A program made the position numbers and the translations under genes. 44,763 nt of DNA from a virus: positions 1 through 44,763 of IMG/VR virus record IMGVR_UViG_3300017971_000409; one strand, given 5' to 3'. Position 1 is the first letter of the stretch. Every line of letters begins with the position of its first letter. This document shows positions 29,331-37,568 of this stretch, one piece after another. The notes under the pieces were generated by a model. That model did no database searches and was not told where the DNA came from. It saw nothing but the letters and a program-made list of their open reading frames with translations.

Positions 29331-30119
29331 TGGAGCGTGCTCGATGTCTGTAACGGTTACGTGATGTGGGCCTAACTCCACATCTTCAAAGAACGCCCGC
29401 AGGTCGTCCTTGATGTAGTATGACTTGCTCAACGATTCGAGTAAGTCAACGGCGGCGATTCCGAAGGCTCGCCAGTCGAATCGCTCGGCAAGTTTGTGAT
29501 GGTTGAGTTTGCCGACTTTGAACAGATCGACAAAGGAGTGAGTTTGGCGGATGATTTCGAGAGCACTGTCAGGATTTAGCACCGGCTCCAATGATACCCA
29601 TGTCGGGATACCTGCGGCGTGGAACAGCTCTAAAGTTTCCATGCGCTCTTCCGGCACCGCCGCCCCAGGCTCCCATTTGCGCGAGTGCTCCGGCGAGAGC
29701 AGTGTCATGGTGGCGGCGAAGGCGTCACTTGGAAGAAAAACTTCCAAGTCGCGCAATGCGTTCTTCCCGCCCTTCGTGAGCACCTGGACATTATACCCGG
29801 CGGCGTGCAAAACTTCAATTGCTTGTCGCGTCAGGTCGTGCTCATTATTTGCGTCCTGGTACGGGTCGGTGGTGAAGCAGAACAGCACGCGCTCTCCGTT
29901 GCCGGGACGCTTGCGGCAATCGCGCTCTAGCTGGCGAATGACATCGCGGCGTGGATTTGCGCAGGCGTGAAAAGCTGCGCGGGCATCGGGTTTGAACTTG
30001 TATGGCGGTATTGTCGGCACGTAACAATACCGACACCCGTGGGTGCATCCTGAGTACAAATTCACAGCAAGCGGGGCGTACTCACGGGCGCGCCCTTTGG
30101 GCTCGTATAATATGGTCAT
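29259..30119 (-). CDS. SPL-family radical SAM protein, 286 aa
   Basis: ATG 30119 with AGGAGAAAGTC upstream. NLYSGCTHGCRYCYVP (about 20-35) carries the CxxxCxxC cluster motif in the spore-photoproduct-lyase-like variant. FTTDPYQ (~85), VLTKGGKNAL (~115) and LEPVLNP (~185) follow as in Rv2578c/SplB relatives. It would bind 4Fe-4S and SAM and perform radical chemistry on DNA, RNA or peptide; the substrate is unknown. The only minus-strand gene in the right arm, with its own consensus promoter and terminator. Confidence 0.8.
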   Translation of the reverse strand: MTILYEPKGRAREYAPLAVNLYSGCTHGCRYCYVPTIPPYKFKPDARAAFHACANPRRDVIRQLERDCRKRPGNGERVLFCFTTDPYQDANNEHDLTRQAIEVLHAAGYNVQVLTKGGKNALRDLEVFLPSDAFAATMTLLSPEHSRKWEPGAAVPEERMETLELFHAAGIPTWVSLEPVLNPDSALEIIRQTHSFVDLFKVGKLNHHKLAERFDWRAFGIAAVDLLESLSKSYYIKDDLRAFFEDVELGPHHVTVTDIEHAPLVKHEAQVMLPMMMPMPNLANSM

Positions 30120-30153
30120 GACTTTCTCCTTTTGTGATGATAATGATAATCTA

Positions 30154-30182
30154 ATTATACACGATAACTTAATATTTGTCAA
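30154..30182 (-). promoter_or_regulatory. Consensus sigma70 promoter of the radical-SAM gene
   Basis: Minus strand TTGACA (30177-30182), 17-base spacer, TATAAT (30154-30159). A perfect consensus, unlike the TTGC class used by the other phage units. Confidence 0.85.
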
Positions 30183-30217
30183 ACTGATATACTCTAATGT
30201 TTTAGGAACGTAAAACA

Positions 30218-31642
30218 ATGACAACCGCACATAAGTTCAAGCTACCCATCACCTCCGAGGGCGCCCTTCGTGAATTCGTAGAGCTATGCTTCGGCGCATG
30301 TATCCCTGACCAGGTAGTGGTAGAGGGACACTCAACACCGTGGCGGGCCTTCTGTGATGCGTGCTTCGCCAAATCACCTGTTGTCGTGTGGGTAGGTAGT
30401 CGTGGCTTCGCGGGAAAGTCATACCTGCTCGCACTCCTTTCTACCGTAGAGGCATTGACGCAGAAAGCCGATGTGAGTATCCTCGGCGGCAGCTTTGAGC
30501 AGGCAAAGCGGATCCAGGATTACATTACACAATTCTACCGCGCGCAGAACTCACCCAAGCATCTATGGGAAGGCGAACCGCTGACAACATTGCACCGCTT
30601 TGTGTGGGGCAATACGGTCAATGCACTAACGGCATCACAGAAGAGCATTAGAGGGCCACACGCACCCAAGCTGCGCGGGGATGAAGTTGATGAAATGTCC
30701 ATCGACCTCCTAGACGCGGCGTTGGGTCAACCCATGAGTGTGGTAGAAAATGGCAAGGTAGTCATCAAGGCGCAGACCGTCCTTAGCTCCACGCACCACA
30801 AAGCCGATGGCGTTATGACGGAAGTGCTCAAACGCGCCAACAAGCACGGCTGGCCCGTCCACTATTGGGGATACCAAGAGACAAGCGCAGAGGGCGGCTG
30901 GCTTCTCCCTTCCGAGGTAGAAAACAAGCGCACCGTGATCCCGGCGCAAATGTGGAAGGTGGAATATGACCTTAACGAACCGTCACCGGAAGGCCGTGCC
31001 ATTATGCCGGAGAAGGTTGAGCAGATGTTTGATCCCAAATTGGGAACATTTGAAGGGCGCAACGGTGAATACATCGAGATCGAGCCGCCCATGCTTGTGT
31101 GTCCTGTCTGCGGTTGGGAGATCATAGCCGCCGACGCCACGCATAAGAAGTGCGCCGTATGCAAGAGTAAGCTCCGCAATGCCCGCTATGCCACGGGCGC
31201 AGACTGGGCCAAGAAGCAAGATCACACCGTCATTGTTACCATCCGTTATGATGTGTCTCCCTGGCGTCTCGTAGCCTTCGAGCGGCATCAGCGCAAGCCG
31301 TGGCCCAAGATGGTATCACGCTATGACCGCCGTGTTAAACGCTACGGCGGCAAGGCGGCGCATGATGGTACGGGCGTAGGTGACGTGGTAGCCGACTACT
31401 CCACGGTGCGCTCACAGGCTATCATCATGACCGGCAACACGCGCAAGAATATGTTCACAAATCACATTGCGACTGTTGAGGATCGTGGCATAGTTGCGCC
31501 GATGATAAAATGGATGTATAATGAGTACAAGTATGCTGCACGCGACGACCTTTACGGCAGTGGACATCCGCCGGATAGCATAGTCGCCGGGGCGATGTCA
31601 GAGACCGCGATAAAGACACGGCGTGGGATAGGATTCGGGTAA
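30218..31642 (+). CDS. terL: Terminase large subunit, 474 aa
   Basis: ATPase: Walker A variant GSRGFAGKS (60-68) and Walker B LRGDEVDEM (152-160). Nuclease: ATGADWAKKQDHTVIV (about 325-340), HDGTGVGDVV (about 385) and HPPDSIVAGAMS (about 455) place the acidic RNase-H-like triad. It cuts concatemers and drives DNA into the prohead. Between the domains is a four-Cys zinc ribbon (CPVC 295-298, CAVC 312-315), not usual in TerL. ATG follows TTAGGAAC. A TTGCGC/TATAAT promoter lies inside its 3' end. Confidence 0.9.
   Translation: MTTAHKFKLPITSEGALREFVELCFGACIPDQVVVEGHSTPWRAFCDACFAKSPVVVWVGSRGFAGKSYLLALLSTVEALTQKADVSILGGSFEQAKRIQDYITQFYRAQNSPKHLWEGEPLTTLHRFVWGNTVNALTASQKSIRGPHAPKLRGDEVDEMSIDLLDAALGQPMSVVENGKVVIKAQTVLSSTHHKADGVMTEVLKRANKHGWPVHYWGYQETSAEGGWLLPSEVENKRTVIPAQMWKVEYDLNEPSPEGRAIMPEKVEQMFDPKLGTFEGRNGEYIEIEPPMLVCPVCGWEIIAADATHKKCAVCKSKLRNARYATGADWAKKQDHTVIVTIRYDVSPWRLVAFERHQRKPWPKMVSRYDRRVKRYGGKAAHDGTGVGDVVADYSTVRSQAIIMTGNTRKNMFTNHIATVEDRGIVAPMIKWMYNEYKYAARDDLYGSGHPPDSIVAGAMSETAIKTRRGIGFG
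31494..31522 (+). promoter_or_regulatory. Internal promoter within the terminase gene
   Basis: TTGCGC (31494-31499), 17-base spacer with ATGGATG at its end, TATAAT (31517-31522). It would supply the portal and downstream genes independently of the terminase transcript. Confidence 0.6.
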
Positions 31643-31654
31643 GCGAGGTGATAG

Positions 31655-34054
31655 ATGCCGCAATGGATTGATCGATTATTTAGGCCAAAGGTTTACAAAG
31701 CTAATTTATTTAAGCAGCGCCGCGATGAAGACCTGCAAATGATGATGTACGTGGAGCGCCGGATGCGCAACGTAAACACCAAATTCATGCCGCTAGACTT
31801 CTCCTCACGCGCCGAGATACCACAGCACCACATCACGGATTACCAAAGCTATGTGCTGGACGGATTCAACCGCAACGCCCTGGTGTATGCCTGCATCATG
31901 TATAAGGTTCGCGCCATCACCGCCGCGCCGCTGCGGGCTTACGAGGGTACGCGGGATCAGCCCGAAGTATTGCCCGCAGACAACGACTTGACCAAGCTTC
32001 TCGACCGCCCGAACACATACCAGAGTCAGCCGGAGTTTCAGGGCCTCAATGAAGCCTATTTGAACATCGACGGCAACTCATTCGTGATGATTGATCGCGA
32101 CCCCAAGACCGGCTTACCCATTGGCTTACACCCCTTGCGTCCCGACCGCGTGTGGATAATCGCCTTGCAAAACTATGACATCATCACAGCAAAGAAGCGC
32201 GGCAATAATGTCATGGATACTTGGCGCCGGCCCATGACCAGATATGAGCGCAAGGCTTACGGACAGTTAGTGCGTTCCAAGAACGGCTTTGCGAAGGTCG
32301 GCTACATCTACACGCCCGAAGGTGTGCTGCCGGGTGACACCGAGCGGGCCGTCCGTATCCCGGCCCAAGACATGATGCATGTCAAATTGCCGAATCTGTT
32401 GGATCCGCTTGAGGGCATGGGCTATGGCCTTTCTCCCTTGTCAGCCGCCGCATACAACGTGGACATGGACAACGACATCACCCTATACTTCTCAGAACTC
32501 ATCGACAAGATGCGGAAGACAATGGACGGCATACTCAACTTTAGTATGCCGCTTGACGAGGAAGTCATGGGTCGTATCAAGGAGCGCTGGCAGGAGCTAT
32601 ACGGCGGGGAGGTCGGCGTGACGGATGCCGACGGTGAGTATCAGCGTATCATGTTAAGCCCGGAAGAAATGGATTTAGACCTCATAGACCAGCGCAATGA
32701 AAGCCGGATAGCGATGGTGTTCGGCGTTCCGCTGATCCTTGTCGGCGCCCGCTTGGGCCTACTGCGTTCTACCTACGAAAACTATCGAGAGGCGCGCAAG
32801 GCGTTCTGGGAAGATACGATGGTGCCAGAACTTGGCTGGTTTGAGCAGGAGTATAACTACTACTTGGGGCAGCCCGATAGCGGTTACTTCATCCGCTTTG
32901 ACTACTCGCAGATACCCGCATTTGAAGACATCCGCGCAGATAGGCAGGCGGCGCTACTTGAGGGATGGGATGCCAGCGCCGTGACGATGAATGAATACCG
33001 CCGCGCCGCCGGCTTGTCGGAATTACCCAATGGTGATGTGCTCAAGGTGAACTTGCAAACCATCATGCAGCCGGTCTTTGAGGAACTACCAGATGATGAA
33101 GCGGGGGCAGTAGAGGCTACCGAAGACGACACCGACCGCGCCAAAACGCGTCAGATCAAGCGTCTTGACCACGAGCAGAAGGAAATGCTATGGAAGCAGC
33201 GCGATGCCGTAGCCATTGAGTATGAGCCCATCTTGCAGGATGCCGCACTTGAAGGCTTCAAGAATGACCGCCGCGCTGTAATGCAGATCATCATGCGGGC
33301 AAAGAAAAAGGCCCGCCAGGCGAAACAAACCATCAACTGGGAAGCAACCAGCCAAGAGTTGCGAGACTATTTCCTCAATGAATCCGGCGACGAATGGGCC
33401 GGGATATTCATTCCGCAGCTTGAGGGGCTCGTGACGGCGCAGGCAAACCTAACCTCCCTGGCATACGGCTTCGCTTTCGACGTGACCAACTTGTTTGCCG
33501 GTGACTGGCTAAACGACTACACCATGACCTTTGCCGACGAGATAGCGCAGACTTCCTCATCCCTAATCAATGAGATCATCCAGGAAGCCCAGGTGCGCGG
33601 GTGGTCAATCCCGCAGACTATGGAATCAATTGACACCCTCTTCAAGCGATGGATAGGGAAGGCAGATTGTGAAGCCGACGACCTGAGCGAGGCTGCCTTC
33701 TTCGCCTGCAAGCGACTGACCACCAACCGGCTTGAGCTAATCGCCCGTGACCAAACGCTACGCGCCAGCAATGCCGGGACGCGGCGCCTGTATGATGTGT
33801 GGCGCGAGGATGGCGTGGACATCACCGGGCATGAGTGGCTGACGACATTGGATGGGAGGGAGCGCGGAGCTAAGCCGACAGATAACTTTAACCATCGAGC
33901 GGCCAACGGACAACAGCGACCTATAGATACGCCATTTACAGTTAGCGGCGAGCGCCTGATGTATCCAGGTGATGAAAGCATGGGCGCATCATTGGGAAAT
34001 ATCATACAATGCCGCTGTCAAGAGTTAGTACTATTTGCAGATGAGTTTCCATAA
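31655..34054 (+). CDS. Portal protein fused to MuF-type minor head protein, 799 aa
   Basis: Residues about 60-455 are an HK97-type portal (NALVYACIMYKVRAITAAPL; LLDRPN; GNSFVMIDRD; LRPDRVWI; GLSPLSAAA; IAMVFGVPLILVG). After a charged helix (about 490-560), residues about 640-795 form an SPP1 gp7/MuF domain: ARDQTLRASNAGTRRLY, then HEWLTTLDGRER and MYPGD...NIIQCRC at the end. In most phages these are two adjacent genes. The fusion places the ejected MuF domain on each portal subunit. GAGGTG site upstream. Confidence 0.85.
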   Translation: MPQWIDRLFRPKVYKANLFKQRRDEDLQMMMYVERRMRNVNTKFMPLDFSSRAEIPQHHITDYQSYVLDGFNRNALVYACIMYKVRAITAAPLRAYEGTRDQPEVLPADNDLTKLLDRPNTYQSQPEFQGLNEAYLNIDGNSFVMIDRDPKTGLPIGLHPLRPDRVWIIALQNYDIITAKKRGNNVMDTWRRPMTRYERKAYGQLVRSKNGFAKVGYIYTPEGVLPGDTERAVRIPAQDMMHVKLPNLLDPLEGMGYGLSPLSAAAYNVDMDNDITLYFSELIDKMRKTMDGILNFSMPLDEEVMGRIKERWQELYGGEVGVTDADGEYQRIMLSPEEMDLDLIDQRNESRIAMVFGVPLILVGARLGLLRSTYENYREARKAFWEDTMVPELGWFEQEYNYYLGQPDSGYFIRFDYSQIPAFEDIRADRQAALLEGWDASAVTMNEYRRAAGLSELPNGDVLKVNLQTIMQPVFEELPDDEAGAVEATEDDTDRAKTRQIKRLDHEQKEMLWKQRDAVAIEYEPILQDAALEGFKNDRRAVMQIIMRAKKKARQAKQTINWEATSQELRDYFLNESGDEWAGIFIPQLEGLVTAQANLTSLAYGFAFDVTNLFAGDWLNDYTMTFADEIAQTSSSLINEIIQEAQVRGWSIPQTMESIDTLFKRWIGKADCEADDLSEAAFFACKRLTTNRLELIARDQTLRASNAGTRRLYDVWREDGVDITGHEWLTTLDGRERGAKPTDNFNHRAANGQQRPIDTPFTVSGERLMYPGDESMGASLGNIIQCRCQELVLFADEFP

Positions 34055-34094
34055 AGCAATGAAAGACGTAACTAAACCCGAAAGGAGTTGAGAC

Positions 34095-34586
34095 ATGAAT
34101 GAAATAACGCCCGTACTATATCATGATGAGGTACATCAATACATAGTCGTATCAGCAATGGACGCGCCAGGCATTGTTAGTTATGTGAACGATCTAAATA
34201 AGCGCGGATGGCGTGCATCAGGTGGCGTCATTACAACATTTGCCTGTGTAAACTCTGGTTTTAACTGGTATCAAGCAATGGTAAGGACAATACCGGAGCA
34301 TTGCGTCAAGTTCAAGCAAAACATACGATTGCAAAACAGAGAGTACTTAGAACTCATAGCAGATGTGCAGGTATTCACAAATCATGGATTCATTGCGCAG
34401 GCAATCATTTCTAAGGATGATGAAGAAATGTTCTACCAAGAACTATTGTATTATGCGACATCTCATGATGAAACCATGAACGCATCTGATCTTTTGACAT
34501 CCTACCATAGATTTGATGAACGCTGGATTAACGAAAGGTATGGTGATCATCTTAGGGTCGGACAAAAGCCACCCTCCAGGAGTTGA
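34095..34586 (+). CDS. DUF1737-like two-domain protein, 163 aa
   Basis: YIVVSAMDAPGIVSYVNDLNKRGWRASGGV...NWYQAMVR (about 13-65) follows the DUF1737 pattern of strand, helix, GW..xGG and QAM. The second half (FTNHGFIAQAIISKDDEEMFYQELLYYATSHDE) is also shared with the protein at 34991, so the two are full-length paralogues. Role unknown; sits where protease and capsid genes are normally found. Confidence 0.65.
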   Translation: MNEITPVLYHDEVHQYIVVSAMDAPGIVSYVNDLNKRGWRASGGVITTFACVNSGFNWYQAMVRTIPEHCVKFKQNIRLQNREYLELIADVQVFTNHGFIAQAIISKDDEEMFYQELLYYATSHDETMNASDLLTSYHRFDERWINERYGDHLRVGQKPPSRS

Positions 34587-34588
34587 CC

Positions 34589-34969
34589 ATGAATGACATC
34601 GAGAATAGAGAACTTGCGCACTTCACATGGTCATGTTCAGCCATGATCATGGCGCAAATAACGATGCACTCGAACTATGAATATAGAGGCATAGCGGCGA
34701 TTGCGTCTTTTCTGCTAACTGCGTACAATTCAATGCGTCTCATTGAGATATGTTCCGGCGTGAACATCATCAAATGGCTCACTGTAAGTTTATTTTTGCT
34801 CGTGCTTACTTCCATAATCATATTGCCATGTGTACATGTTGGCGTCAATGTGCTTGTACATGATTCCCACTATGCCATAGGATTTTATTCTATGGTTGTC
34901 ATTACTGCGCTTATCCTCGATTCACTTGAGCCATTTTATAAAAAGGTGATGAGGTATGCAAAACAATAA
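34589..34969 (+). CDS. Membrane protein, 126 aa
   Basis: ATG 34589, six bases after AGGAG. Three or four transmembrane segments (about 14-30, 34-52, 58-85 and 98-112). Lies between the two DUF1737-like paralogues. Unknown function; superinfection exclusion would be one guess for a late-region membrane gene. Confidence 0.6.
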   Translation: MNDIENRELAHFTWSCSAMIMAQITMHSNYEYRGIAAIASFLLTAYNSMRLIEICSGVNIIKWLTVSLFLLVLTSIIILPCVHVGVNVLVHDSHYAIGFYSMVVITALILDSLEPFYKKVMRYAKQ

Positions 34970-34990
34970 AAACCCGAAAGGAGTTAAGTC

Positions 34991-35368
34991 ATGAAACAAT
35001 ATACAATTGTATCCGCAAGGTCAGCGCCAGAACTAACTAATAAGGTGCGTGTTCTCTCAGAGTATGGATGGGAGCCCATTGGCGGCATGATAACCACGCA
35101 CTTCCTAATCAATGCTTGCTACAATTGGTCTCAGGCAATGATTAGAGAGGTCGAAGAAGACCAGAAAACTTGGTATATAGAGGTTAATGTTCATGCGTCA
35201 ATTCTTACAGAAATGAATGTCAAGGCGCAAGACCTAGCAAACCACGGATTTTTCGCTATAACTGATGTGCTAGAGATCAATGATGGTGTGTCTCAGAAAA
35301 TGGTGTGTATAGCCACGTCAATGGAAGAATCTCTAATAGCATACATGCTTCAGGAAAAGTACAGTTAA
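34991..35368 (+). CDS. DUF1737-like two-domain protein, 125 aa
   Basis: YTIVSARSAPELTNKVRVLSEYGWEPIGGMITT...YNWSQAMIREV and later LANHGFFAITDVLEINDGVSQKMVCIATSMEES repeat both domains of the 34095 protein. AAAGGAG upstream. Its end runs into a Cys-rich frame shifted by -1. Confidence 0.65.
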   Translation: MKQYTIVSARSAPELTNKVRVLSEYGWEPIGGMITTHFLINACYNWSQAMIREVEEDQKTWYIEVNVHASILTEMNVKAQDLANHGFFAITDVLEINDGVSQKMVCIATSMEESLIAYMLQEKYS

Positions 35369-35526
35369 CCCCGAATCATTGCGCATTTTGCGGAGAGGTG
35401 ATCGATAATGTGTACGCGGACAGCGACCACAAAGACGACTGTGCGCGTGTTGCCGTTATGGAATTCGTCAATCGACATTCCGAGACATTCTATGAGATTC
35501 TCGGATACTACCCAGGAGTGTCATAA
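35305..35526 (+). CDS. Zinc-finger protein without a clear start, up to 73 aa
   Basis: CAFCGEVIDN...DSDHKDDCARVAVMEF is a CxxC-H-C finger, related to the next protein. No ribosome site precedes any start; the frame is -1 relative to the DUF1737 gene, whose last codons contain GGAAAAG. Either it starts at GTG 35305 inside that gene, or it is made as a frameshifted C-terminal extension, or a deletion has split one gene. Confidence 0.5.
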   Translation: MYSHVNGRISNSIHASGKVQLTPNHCAFCGEVIDNVYADSDHKDDCARVAVMEFVNRHSETFYEILGYYPGVS

Positions 35527-35747
35527 TGAAGAAATCTATTCGCAAGATACTAGAGTCAATAGTTTATGACGAACCGTTTTTGACGGAGATCGGTATTGAT
35601 GCCACATCCCACCGCCTAACCGCAGTGTGGACATGTAAATACTGCGAGGCCGATTTGACCGCTGTGTCAAATCCTGACAGCCAGAAGGCACACAAGCGTG
35701 ATTGCCCATACATAATCGCACGCAAGATTCTCAAAAAGAGCAAATGA
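35526..35747 (+). CDS. Zinc-finger protein, 73 aa
   Basis: CKYCEADLTAV...SQKAHKRDCPYIIARKIL mirrors the CxxC-H-C finger of the preceding frame, so the two are paralogues. TAATG overlap with the previous stop. Confidence 0.65.
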   Translation: MKKSIRKILESIVYDEPFLTEIGIDATSHRLTAVWTCKYCEADLTAVSNPDSQKAHKRDCPYIIARKILKKSK

Positions 35748-35768
35748 ATAACTTAGGAAGGTAAAAAC

Positions 35769-36473
35769 ATGCCTTATACAACCGTTAGAGAAGTACGTCA
35801 ACACATAGACAAAACCGTCCAGGAAGATGATCCAGTAATCAAGGCCCTGATCCTCGCCGCCGGAAATGCTATCGACCGCTTTACCGGACACTATCAACAA
35901 GACGGCGACGGGAACGATATAGAAGCCTTCCTCGCGCCAACCACTGCAACGACGAAGATATACGCAGGTAGTGGTCTCGCGCATCAATGGATTGAGGAGT
36001 GCGTGGAAATCACAGCAGTTGCAGTGAAGGATTCCGTCACATCCGCAACCTACACCGCATGGACGGCAGGTACGGACTGGATAGCCTTCTCCGGCCCGGC
36101 AGCGGATCCGAACTTTAACCGCATACCCTACACCGGGCTCCTTCTTGCCGCCAACTCAAGCTACGGTATCTTTACGAGTGGTAGCTTCAATGGTCCGGCG
36201 GGCTTCCCGCCGGGCAACCTTGACCGCCAGCGCGCCACGCCCACGGTGCAGGTTACGGCGAGATGGGGCCATTCAATCACGACGCCGGAGGAGATCACCA
36301 CGGCCTGCATCATGCAAACAGCACGCTGGTACAAGCGACTACAAGGCGCACAGGATATTACCCTAGCGAGTGATGACTTTGGTACAATTCTATACCGTCA
36401 GGTGTTGGATGCTGACGTTAAGATGATCTTGGTAAACAGCCGCTACTACAAGCCCGCGATAGGGCGGCGATGA
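35769..36473 (+). CDS. Head-tail connector (gp6-type adaptor), 234 aa
   Basis: VREVRQHIDKTVQEDDPVIKALILAAGNAIDRFTGHY at the N-terminus and ITTACIMQTARWYKRLQ near the end are the helices of HK97-gp6/SPP1-gp15 adaptors. A long strand-rich insertion (about 60-175) is larger than in the usual ~100-aa adaptor and resembles longer members of the family. It would form the ring below the portal. AGGAAGG site upstream. Confidence 0.7.
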   Translation: MPYTTVREVRQHIDKTVQEDDPVIKALILAAGNAIDRFTGHYQQDGDGNDIEAFLAPTTATTKIYAGSGLAHQWIEECVEITAVAVKDSVTSATYTAWTAGTDWIAFSGPAADPNFNRIPYTGLLLAANSSYGIFTSGSFNGPAGFPPGNLDRQRATPTVQVTARWGHSITTPEEITTACIMQTARWYKRLQGAQDITLASDDFGTILYRQVLDADVKMILVNSRYYKPAIGRR

Positions 36474-36610
36474 TGAGTAGGCAATTTTGGATGAAACTAC
36501 GCCAGGGCCTTCTCATGATCGTAGATGCGATTGAGGATGAATTAGGCATGTCGCCCACTACCGCAGAGATACGCCGGGAGTTCAAGACCATGGCGAAGTT
36601 GCGTCCATAG
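36470..36610 (+). CDS. Small helical protein, 46 aa
   Basis: Starts by overlap with the previous stop (ATGATGA). Product MMSRQFWMKLRQGLLMIVDAIE..., helical and basic at both ends; this is a common phage small protein with MSPTTAEIRREFK. Function unknown. Confidence 0.55.
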   Translation: MMSRQFWMKLRQGLLMIVDAIEDELGMSPTTAEIRREFKTMAKLRP

Positions 36611-36627
36611 CGATTATGGTGTATAAT
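36599..36627 (+). promoter_or_regulatory. Promoter for the tail gene block
   Basis: TTGCGT (36599-36604), 17-base spacer ending in ATGGTG, TATAAT (36622-36627). The spacer end is almost identical to that of the tRNA promoter at 20706. Confidence 0.75.
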
Positions 36628-36658
36628 AGAGTAGTAAGGTAAAACATTAGGCAGCCCG

Positions 36659-36705
36659 AAAGGAGCGCCGCAAGCACTTAATTGTGCTGCGGCGCGTTTT
36701 GCATT
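36659..36705 (+). promoter_or_regulatory. Ribosome site separated from its start codon by a stable hairpin
   Basis: AAGGAG (36659-36664) directly precedes a hairpin (GCGCCGCAAGCAC/GTGCTGCGGCGC, 36665-36695). The hairpin is followed by GTTTTGCATT and ATG 36706. Folding would bring the site ten bases from the start. Alternatively the stem plus GTTTT acts as an attenuator just after the promoter. Confidence 0.55.
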
Positions 36706-37068
36706 ATGCCCACAGATATACAAATAGAAATCAAGGGACTAAAAGAGGCCCAAAAGAAGGTAGAGCAAGTCATCCGCGACTTGGATGGCGACGGCTTGCT
36801 CAATGCCATGCGCAAGGCTACACTCCTTGTACAGCGTGACGCCAAGCGCCTGTCTCCGGTAAAAACCGGCAGACTACGCGCCAGCATTACACCAGAGATC
36901 AGAACCAGCGCAGGCGGGAAGCGTATCATGGGCGTAGTGGGTAGTAATGTGGTGTATGCGCCCAAACAAGAGCGCCGCCGTCATTATCTGCAAGGCGCAC
37001 TTGAGAAGAACTTGGCGAAGATCGAAAAGCTACTCGATGATGCAGTGGCCTGGATAGTGGAAAAATGA
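36706..37068 (+). CDS. HK97-gp10-like neck/tail protein, 120 aa
   Basis: QIEIKGLKEAQKKVEQV...LLNAMRKATLLVQRDAKRLSPVKTGRLRASI...GVVGSNVVYAPKQE follows the HK97 gp10 family: an N-terminal helix, SPVKTGRLRASI, and a V(Y)AP strand. It acts at head-tail joining or tail completion. No ribosome site lies immediately before the ATG; see the hairpin entry. Confidence 0.8.
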   Translation: MPTDIQIEIKGLKEAQKKVEQVIRDLDGDGLLNAMRKATLLVQRDAKRLSPVKTGRLRASITPEIRTSAGGKRIMGVVGSNVVYAPKQERRRHYLQGALEKNLAKIEKLLDDAVAWIVEK

Positions 37069-37568
37069 GTGGAACGATAACCTTAGTGCAGATAGTCAAT
37101 GCAGTGGCGCGCACACTCGGCGCGGCGACAACCGTTGTGAAGCGCGTGCAAAGCTCCGGCGTCAGGCAGCAAGAGACATCATGCTCAGGCGTATGTCTTG
37201 GCCCTATCACTGAAGGCATCAATGACAATGGCACACTACAGGTGTACTGGGACAACAGCGGGACGGTAGACTCCCAGGGTGACACGAGCAAGACGACCTT
37301 TAGCAAATCCAACGGCACCATTCAATACGACTTCACTATCATAGCCGACTTGTACATTTCAAAGCGCAATCATCTTGGTGAAAACATCTATAATCAGACA
37401 TGCGCCTTCGATGCTTTGCAGACCATCTTTGATGATCAATCATGCGGATCGCTATTCGGCATAGATGGTATACGCAACTTTCAATACAACATCCAGCGCG
37501 CCACCTTTCCATACACTAGCGACCTCTACGCCGGGCTGCGCTGCACAATTCAGGTGAGGGTATTCTAA
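37065..37568 (+). CDS. Tail terminator or tail-completion protein, 167 aa
   Basis: ATGA overlap. A helix start, then strands (LQVYWDNSGTVD; GTIQYDFTIIADLYISKRNHLGENI) and a late SDLYAGLRCTIQVRVF match the plan of proteins that cap the tail tube in siphoviruses. Assigned mostly by order between the gp10-like gene and the tail tube gene. Confidence 0.55.
   Translation: MSGTITLVQIVNAVARTLGAATTVVKRVQSSGVRQQETSCSGVCLGPITEGINDNGTLQVYWDNSGTVDSQGDTSKTTFSKSNGTIQYDFTIIADLYISKRNHLGENIYNQTCAFDALQTIFDDQSCGSLFGIDGIRNFQYNIQRATFPYTSDLYAGLRCTIQVRVF

Noticed and set aside
29784-29820. TTGAAG-17-TATAAT inside the radical-SAM gene on the minus strand
   Set aside because: It lies within well-conserved coding sequence, has no gene start downstream, and the -35 is weak.
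28035-30119. Restriction-modification system built from ParB-domain, methyltransferase and radical-SAM genes
   Set aside because: No endonuclease motif is seen, the methyltransferase looks tRNA-type rather than DNA-type, and the radical-SAM gene is independently transcribed.
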